This document shows positions 47,401-56,400 of a stretch of DNA of 64,000 bases, in pieces. Made by a program: the position numbers and the translations under genes. The notes beneath the pieces are model-generated. The model had not been told where the DNA came from, did not search any database, and saw only the letters and a program-made list of their open reading frames with translations. Origin of the DNA: Axinella damicornis (lineage: Eukaryota > Porifera > Demospongiae > Axinellida > Axinellidae); NCBI GenBank assembly GCA_963931865.1, contig OZ007514.1, positions 5,620,646-5,684,645 of the forward strand, in the 5' to 3' direction. Numbering within the stretch: position 1 is the stretch's first letter; every line of letters begins with the position of its first letter.

Positions 47401-50400
47401 ACTTCGCTGTAAGCTATCCTCAAGAACAGCAATGCTGTCGGTCATGAACCATGGAACGTTTCCTGGTATTTCCTACGGAAGAGTGACAGTGAGATTTCTT
47501 TTACCGTCGGCATCAATGGTGACTACTCGATCTGAGTGCAAAGTTGCGCACGTCTAGGTTAGATATTCCAGAAGACGCTCACCAGGGGGGCGTTATAACG
47601 AGTCAAACTACCCTGGGCAGGAACTTGGGTGAAAAAGAGGAGGAGGGCGTATTTTCGAAGGGGGCATATTAGCGGGACATTACGGTATATCACGTCAGAA
47701 AACACTTGGCTGGGTCGAATCACTTGAAGGTACAGGCAGCGAGTGGGCTGCAGGCACCCATGTCCATCAAGAGGACGCCCCCATGTGGTGCAGCGCCCAT
47801 GCGCAGAGCTGAAATGGAGGTAGCGAGAGCGCCTAGGGGGGATAGGGAGGCGGTTTTGACGACATTAGAATCCCTGCAAGTACCAAATTGCCACTCCGAG
47901 TACTTTTTTGCCTGAGGGGAGAAACAACCAACCAACTAAAGTGGCATTGCGTCTGGCAATTTGGTAACTGTGGCCCCGTGGCCCCAGGCAGCTAAGCATC
48001 CCTTGAAAGTGGACTGTCATGTCCGTGCAGTCGTGCTTGTTTTGGGTTGGTGAGGAATGGATTGGTACTAGTGGGTGCAGTGAAACTGAGCCCCACTCAC
48101 ACTGCTTGTTCTGGGTGGGTACTAGATTTATAATGGTCAGTGATGTGGTTACTGGTGTAGCCCCACCCCTTTTGCTTAGGATTGTACTAGCGAGTAGTGG
48201 GTGCAGTGAAACTGAGGCCCACCCACATTGCTTAGATTTGTACTAGCAAGTAGTGTGGGTGTGAGCCCACCCATTTTGGAAGTCCTAGGTTAGGTATGTA
48301 TAGCTTCATGTTCATTGTTCTTCTCTCTCTAGTTTGGGACCTCTCGCCTTCCTCTCATGATAAAGAGCCTCTACCCTCAGCCGATTACCATCACAACTGT
48401 TGACCCTGTGCCTGCGGACTCCAGGTTCTATGCTGTCAATGAGAGGATTCATCGATTCCCTGCCCTCAAACCAAACGCACTTACCGAGGTGGGTTTAACA
48501 CTTAATCTCCAAGGAGTTCTAGACATGTAGTGTTTCATTGATCTTCTTCCGAATTCAACTGGAGCTTCCTACTGTATGTAGTTGACATCTAGTCTCATTC
48601 CTGGGCCTACCCCATTTTTCATTCTCGGTTTACATTGACATTATTATACGGTAGTAGAATAGCCGCGAAAATGGGTAAGAGTGTTTATCATATTAATTGT
48701 GAATGACATCTGGTGGATGTTGGGGGGATGGGACCCAACCACAAATTGGTCTAAACACTGGCTGAGCGGAGTTGTGTGGAGAGTCTGGAGTCTCGACAAA
48801 CCATGGAACACTCAAACCTATATAGCTGACTGGATGATGAGGACCTACTGAACCGACTATATGCCCCACCCCCTCACAGCCACCTCACAACATTCACGTG
48901 GTGAATGCTGCCAGGCCTTCCCCATTTTTTGCCGATCTTCCACTTCCATGTATTATTGTCAATGTGAACGAAAGAACAAAAACAAGGTTAGCCTGGGAAC
49001 GAGACTAAATGATATCAGCACTTTGGTCTCTCTTTCCCTGCGCGAATCACTGCAGGTGCTGTACGTTATATGTAATGAGATATTGCTTTCTCCTCCCCAG
49101 CTTGCAACACTGGTGTTTGACCCTTTGGGCAATCGTGAGAATGTGTACCTTGGCGTGGGTCGGGGTAGCTCGTGGAGCCCCACCTCCTCCGGTGGGAAGC
49201 AGAGGGACCCAGGAGTAGACATGAGGGAGTTTGCTGCTCTCTGGAGTGTGTGGAGTTCTCTTGAGGATCAGAAACTTACCAGGTTGGTTATCGGGAATGG
49301 AAGTGGCTTGCTGAATTTCGTTGCCTAGTGAAGTCTGTGGATAAATTAGCAAACGGTCTATTTAAAGCAGGCTTTCACTAGATCAAATCTCATTGTAGAG
49401 AAGAATTAAGTGTCATAGTGTGTGCTGCATGATGGAGCTGTGGACATAGAGATAGATGTGGCTATGTCTGGAAATTCTCCCTCCCTCCCTCCCTCCCTCC
49501 CTCCCTCCCTCCCTCCCTCCCTCCCTCCCTCCCTCACTCCCTCCCTCCCTCCTTCCCCTTCCCTCCCTCCCTCCCTCCCTCCTTCCCTCTCCCTCCCTTC
49601 CTCCCTCCCTCTCTCCCTCCCCCCCCCCACTTCTTCAAGACGACAATATGACCATCATGTTTGGGCATATTGTAAGCCACTATGGCCTATTTGTGATCTT
49701 CTGACTATCTTCTTTCTTCGCCAGTTTGAATTTCAACATCAGCGTGAGAACAGAGTTGGGCACAGATGTCAAGATCCCTGCAGAGGCATCGCTCTCCTGG
49801 CCCCATCTGTTTGCCACGCAACTACTGGAGTTTTCTCCTACAACCGTTGGAAATTCTACCGTGAGTGACACGTATACCATAGTTGCTCAATATCAGGCAC
49901 ATGCACCTGCATACATGTATGTATATCTCTACAGGAACAAAATATGCTCTTTTAAACGAGATTCGCTTAATTTGGAATGACATTCCTTGAATAGAAAGTG
50001 TCCGTAGGATCAAAAATGGCAAGATGATTTGAATCAGCACTTAATAGTGAGTAGCTGGGACGCGCGAGTCAACGTGCGCCAGCAAATACGCTTATGCCAG
50101 TGCACATAATGAGATTCATACCCATATGTAACCCGTGTATTTCAAGTCGTTGCTAAAAGTACAGAGGCTGGCAAAGGGCACATTGTGTTTTAGACCAAAC
50201 CACAAAGGGCACATTAGAAGCCCAAAGGGCACAGTGCCCTTTGGTAGAGGCCTAGCAAGAACACTGGCTTGTACATTAGCTGCACTTACATGTAGTAATG
50301 ACTAATGAGCAGCGACTATGGTATAACGTTTCAGGCATAGTCATCCATCCAGTACTGTCATCTGGAAGCTTGTTTTATGCTGACCACAATGCCACAATTT

Positions 50401-53400
50401 CCAGCTTCATATCTCATTCACATACCCATACCTAGTGCAACGTTCTGTTCAAGTCTATTCCCAATACCAATTTTGGTTCACTAGTCCATTGTTGGCAGTA
50501 ATTGCAGGAGTGCTGTTCCTGCTAATTTTGGTTTAATGCCAAAATTCGCATGTCAAAGTTGTGCCATAGTTAGTGCCTGTTTTGGCACAAGAACATACCT
50601 CAGCCTAAAAAACATTGTCATGGGGAGAACTACTGTGGCAGTACACTGTATATTTGGAATCTCATTCTTTTCTTCTTGCAGATTCACACACTTGAGCTGT
50701 CTAATCCAACCAGCTGGCCGCTCACAATACAACCAGTGCTTCTGCACCACTATTCACGGCCCCACACTGTTGTTAACCTACTTGCAGACAGAATGGATCC
50801 AGAACTTCACAGTGTTGACTTCAGCCAGTCGTCGTCTTCCTTTGCCTTCCACGTAGACAGCCACACTACGGATTCTGCCATAAGCAGTACTGTGATACCA
50901 CCCCACAGCAAACCCTACCCGATTACGGTTGCATTTACTCCGAAGATGGATCTACAAGCCGCCAGTTTATTGTTGATTCGTAACAACCTGACCGTTTTGG
51001 ACTACGTATTGCTGGAGGGGCGAGGTAGTCAAGGATTGTTCACGGTCAACAACGTACCGCCAGGATCAGAACCCTTGCTGTTTGAGTTTGGCAGTACACT
51101 CTTGGAAAAGTGCCAGAGTGAGTTTGTTGTTGTTGTTGTTTGTTTGTTGTTTATATTGGTTGTTGGAGGTATAATATTATAGCACTAGTTAGTGTACAAA
51201 AAAAAAATACAGTAGCTTCGCTCGCCCAGCTACTGCCCCCATATTCGCCTGTATGAGGAGTCCAGCGTTGGGCAACTCCAATGTGCAGAGGTCTAACGAA
51301 CTTTCACCTCTGCTCCCGGATTGCGTCTGCTTCAAGCAGCTGCTGCTCCCCAGTTGCATCCTCCTCAGCTGCTGCTTCCCGATTGCATCAGCCTCTGCTG
51401 CTCCTCCCCGATTTCATCTGCTTCAGCTACTGCTCCGCGATCAGACCCAAGCCATTCCAACCCCTAGCTTTTCCCAATGTTCTCGATCATTCTTTGCGGA
51501 GTTTGAGGTAATAAAGTACAAGGGTTGCAAGTCACTAGTATGCCCCAGAACCCCCAACTTCCATTACACAGACACACACTTAATGGCTTCTGAAGTAGTT
51601 TGTAATTTCTCCCATTGGCATGCTTGTTATTTTTGGTGTGCTTTACTGAACATTTTGACGTCCCCTCAGCTGGTTCGCTCATTGAACCTATGGTGCTGAT
51701 GAAGTCATTCCAGATGCACAATGCCGGCTCCACCCCCCTAAACCTGCTCTCAGTGGAGGTGGGAGGGGGAGGGTGCGAGGAGCATGGCTTTGCTGTCGCC
51801 AACTGTGACAAGCAGATCAGTATTCCACCTAACAAGACCAAGACGATTGAAATATCGTGAGTGGAATTTGTTGTTTATTACTGGTTAGCTAGGCAGTCTG
51901 TAAACGTTTGTGTATATATGAGCAATGTCCGCCACACTTGTTGAGGATGGACACTCGGCATAGCTGACAGTCTGTCTCACTGTCATGAAAGGATGCTAGG
52001 CAACAAAACAGAGGGGTAGGTAATGACAGGAGAGCCAAAGGAGGCAATCAGGTTGTCGAACAGTATTTGGGCTTGCCAAACAATGGTAATGCAATGCATC
52101 GCACAGTCTCGCACAGAGCTATAGCCCGGGGAACTGGAAACCCCCCCCCCCCCCCCAGTTATCAGCTACACCTGCCTCACTTTGCTTGGCAACTAATCAA
52201 GCAACTCATTCACCGATGAGCAAAAGGTCAGGTATAGTTCATTTCTGGAGACAGCTCTCACGTCCGCAAAGATGCATGTCTTTCAATCACGTGTGAGTGA
52301 CAAGCGGGCACCACGCAACATGTGCGTCTGTACACTCCTGATGGCAATTACACGAGGCTTATGAGCTCACGATGATAGTTAGCAATGCTGTGAAGACATC
52401 AAACTATATGTACAGTTTCCTGTGTTTACAATTCTATCTACCTCTCCATCTCACCAACATCCACAGGTTTACTCCTGACTTCACCCTGTCTCGTATATCC
52501 AATACACTTCGAATCCAGACATCCGATGGAACGGAGATGCTGTTTCCCCTGCTTGCTGTACTGCCACACACCATGCTGGCTGCGTGCTACGCAATGCAGC
52601 CGAGACCAGAATGGGAGAAGAGAATGGCTTGGTTTTCTGTTCCCTTCTGGTTGTTTGCACTGCTAGCCTTACTGATTGTAGTATTGGTGAAGACAAACTT
52701 TCACCTTGTTCCTGCAAGACCTTCCTATGGTTCCGACACAGAGCTCCCAACACTCCAGGCAACCGGAAGTCCAATTTTTGATCTGAGTTACCTAACTAGG
52801 AGTGTTCATACTACTCTTTCTCAGAAGATTTCAGCCTTGCGAGCAAGGTGCGTACTGAGTACTGAGGCACATTATAATTAGTCAGGATAACGCTTAGCAT
52901 CTCTTGTGTTGAATAAGGGATGGGCGATATATTGATATTATCGTATATCGTGATATTAAGAGCCCACAGTAATCGTAATGGTGGTTTTTATCGTCATATC
53001 GTTTTCACGCTATTAGTGGGGTTTTCTTTTACAGAAGTAGGCATCCAATAGTTAAATAGTGTATACATGTGATATTGTCACCACATTATTCTAATATCGC
53101 CCACCCCTATCTGTAAAGAAATCCTAAAAGCAACCTTGTCAGTGCTATAGTTATAGGAACCTTCAGGGTGTGTGCTTGATTTCATTTTAATATGTAGTGG
53201 TGCCGTTAACACCATCAATATTGTCATATTATCTTGTTGTTCGTTATCTCTTGCAGTGTTCATCCTGAGACTCTAAGACCTTCGAGACGATGTAGTGCTG
53301 ACTCTAGCCACTATGTAGCTGGTGCACAGGCACATAAGCCACTGAGAAAAGCAGATTTGGATCCTCTCAAAGCGACTACTGCATCCACGCAGGACATGAA

Positions 53401-56400
53401 ATCTGGACAGATCTCACAACCGGAACAGCAGGTTCTAAGTGACCCCAGAAACAGAAGCCTCTTCTCGGGACACTCAAACATTGCGCCAATGTCCACAGTG
53501 GAAACAGCCACTTCTAAAGTAACCGTAAATACCACCGGACCTCCAATGAGGTATGAGCTATCGACCGATAGCAGAACTGGAATGAGAGAGGTATCTACAC
53601 TTGGACATTTTACCATGGAACACGGAGACATGATTTCTGCTGAAAAGTCAAGTTCTGTTGATGCTGACGATGACTATTCGCATGCGTCCACTCCCCCTGG
53701 TCTGATCCCTGGAGATACGTCAACAACGGCAGGTGGAACCCCTCCCTCTTCCAGAAAGATCAGAGGAACTCGAAAGATGAGCGGAAGGTTACAGAGATCA
53801 GAAACGTCAATCCCACCGCTCCCCACTCAGACCGTGTTAGTTCAGATGGAATCAAAGGCTGACCAGTTGGAACGCAAGGAATCCGAGAGCAGCATTAGGT
53901 CAACGGACAGTGAGTCTACGTCTTCAAGCAGTGACAAATCGGAAGACAACGGAACTGGCCCTGGAGAATCTCAAGCTGATCAGTATGAGATCAAATTGAA
54001 GCCACCACCTCCGCTTACGAAAGAACCGAACACCGGCCAATCAGTTCCCATCACAGACGCTCCTGAGGATACATCAGTTATGAAGAATGAAGCCATACCT
54101 GAACTACCTACGGTATACCGTAAGAAAGAGAAAGAATCTCTACCATCTGCATCCTCTAAGGTGAAAGGTAAGAAGAAACTCAAGCAACAAATGAAGAGAG
54201 AAGAGAAGCTTCGCCGGAGAGAGAGAGAACGGGAAAGAGAAAGGGGTAAAGAGCAACTGAGGGAAGAACAGAAACTATTTGAGAAGGACAATGATTCTTT
54301 TGAGTACATCGATAAAGAGTCATCAACATCTAACTCCACTGAAAACTTCGAAGATGAATGTGTTGAGCAACTTGGTGAGATACAGGGCAGCATCAGAACA
54401 GAGGATGCAGAAATACTCCCTCCCGAGATCAAGGGGGATACCAATCGAGATAGAATGCCCCAGAATTTTAAGACAGCAGAGTACATTGCAAACCCAGGTG
54501 ATCAACTCACGCTGGAAGAGAGTCCAGAATGTGAGATGGAGACCAGCGCTTCACCTGAACTTTTTGTACTTGCTTATCAAGACGAACAGATCCTTCCCAG
54601 GTCGGATGATTCGGAAGCTAGTGACTCCTCCCCACCTCCCCCTTCAGCACCAATTGTCCAACCGCGGACGGGAGCTGTGCCCAGCAGTGCCATCAAAGCT
54701 AGAGGTAGAAGCTCCAAGCCTCAGGTGGAGGAAGTGTTGTTGGATCCATTTTCTCGCAATCCTGATCGCTCCACGTATGCTAGCAAGAAAGCTAGTACCA
54801 AAAGACAACCTGAAAAGCCGAGAGCAGCTCTAGAAGCTACCTCTGTGAAATCACACCCTAAGATGGAAGGCCTAGTAGCTATGGATGCTGCAAGCGAGGC
54901 CGAGGCAGCATTGTCCAAGCAGCAGTCCAGTTTTCCCCTGGGGTCTGAAGCATCCTCACCTGGTGATGCTGAAGATATCGCCGTAGGAGAACTGGGTAGA
55001 ATGGAAACGGACGGTCCATCACATCTTGGAGTTTCAAAGCTGTCCTCTCAGTTGGTACCAACCTCACCTCACGAGTTGGCAGCGTCCCTCTTGTCCAACA
55101 TGCAGAAAAAACTGAAGATTGACAAAGACAGATCTGGTGTGGCCGATGATGACGCAGAGGAAAGCAAAACCAAACACGAAGAATTGAAGTCTGCCAACAT
55201 CAACATTTCCAGCGGCACTGCTGGCAATAACAGTTTCGTTGTTGGGCGTACCAAGCCTACCAGACAGCACAGTGGTGACAGATCCTCACAGAAACCTATG
55301 CCTCATTTCTCACGATTCAGACCCCCAACTACCCTTTCGCTGGATGCGGAACCGTTTTATCCTTCCGCAGATTTCCAGCAGAAACTACACCGGGTTCACT
55401 TTGACCAACGGAACAGGCAGAAGTACGGTAACACTCTCGGAGATTACATTCCGCCCTCCCTGAACGTTCCACCTGGATTCAGCCCCGAGGAAGCTGGAGT
55501 AGCTTTCCAAAGCCAATACCCACCAGAGAAGAAGCCGTCCAAGTGGGGAATGGACCATCCACAACAACATATGTCAAAGGGCACCACTCCCTCTCCACCG
55601 TATACCACTGCACTTGGAGACGGACAGCACTTCAACTATATGGACCCACCAGGGCTTGATCCACAGGAAACATTTGGCTACTCTAATGATCCACTGTTCT
55701 ATGATGCAGTTGAGGATCCACGAGCTCTGTATGCAGCTGGCGGTGGTGGTAGTGGAATGCCTGGGGTCGGGATGACGGGAAGAAGGGTGGGAGGTGGTGC
55801 GGTTGGTGTGGATCCACGGGAGACGGTACCTCCACCAAGTAGACTCCACACAATGGAACAGACTGATTTGTTACTAGCAGCTGCGGCAAAGAGGCAGCAA
55901 CAACAGCAGCAGGCCCTGGCCGCACACCGCCGTGCAGCAAGGGAGCGCAGTGCTGCTGCGTATCCAGTCCCTGGTCAGGGTTCTCTTTGGGACAACCCAA
56001 ATTCCTACCGCCTTCAAGCCCTTCAGGAAGAAGAGGGGCTTACTCTACAACAGCAGCAGCTCCTACGGCTTTACTACCACCGTCAAGCACGCAAGTCTGC
56101 AGAAACCCTCTCCTCCCTCAACCAACCTCCACTGTATCGTCCAAGCCGTAGTGCTGTGTTTCCTCCTGAAGTGAACCAACCTTCTTCGGCTAACCTTTGG
56201 GACACCGACCTACTTGACCTGTCCCCACCACGACACAGCTTGGATGATTCCTTCCTGAGTGAGGCAGTGCATGCTCAACAGCTGAGGCAGCAACACCTAC
56301 TTCAAGAGCAAGCAGCCCGTACAATGCGACATGCACAAACTCGAAGACGCACATACAGTGGTGAAAGTGATCTAGGTGGAGAGATGGTATCCAACTTTCA

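Noticed and set aside
54279..54833. Overlapping frames within TMEM131 exon 24, on both strands
   Set aside because: Shadow frames of a long real exon; the main frame is supported by splice phase and tail composition.
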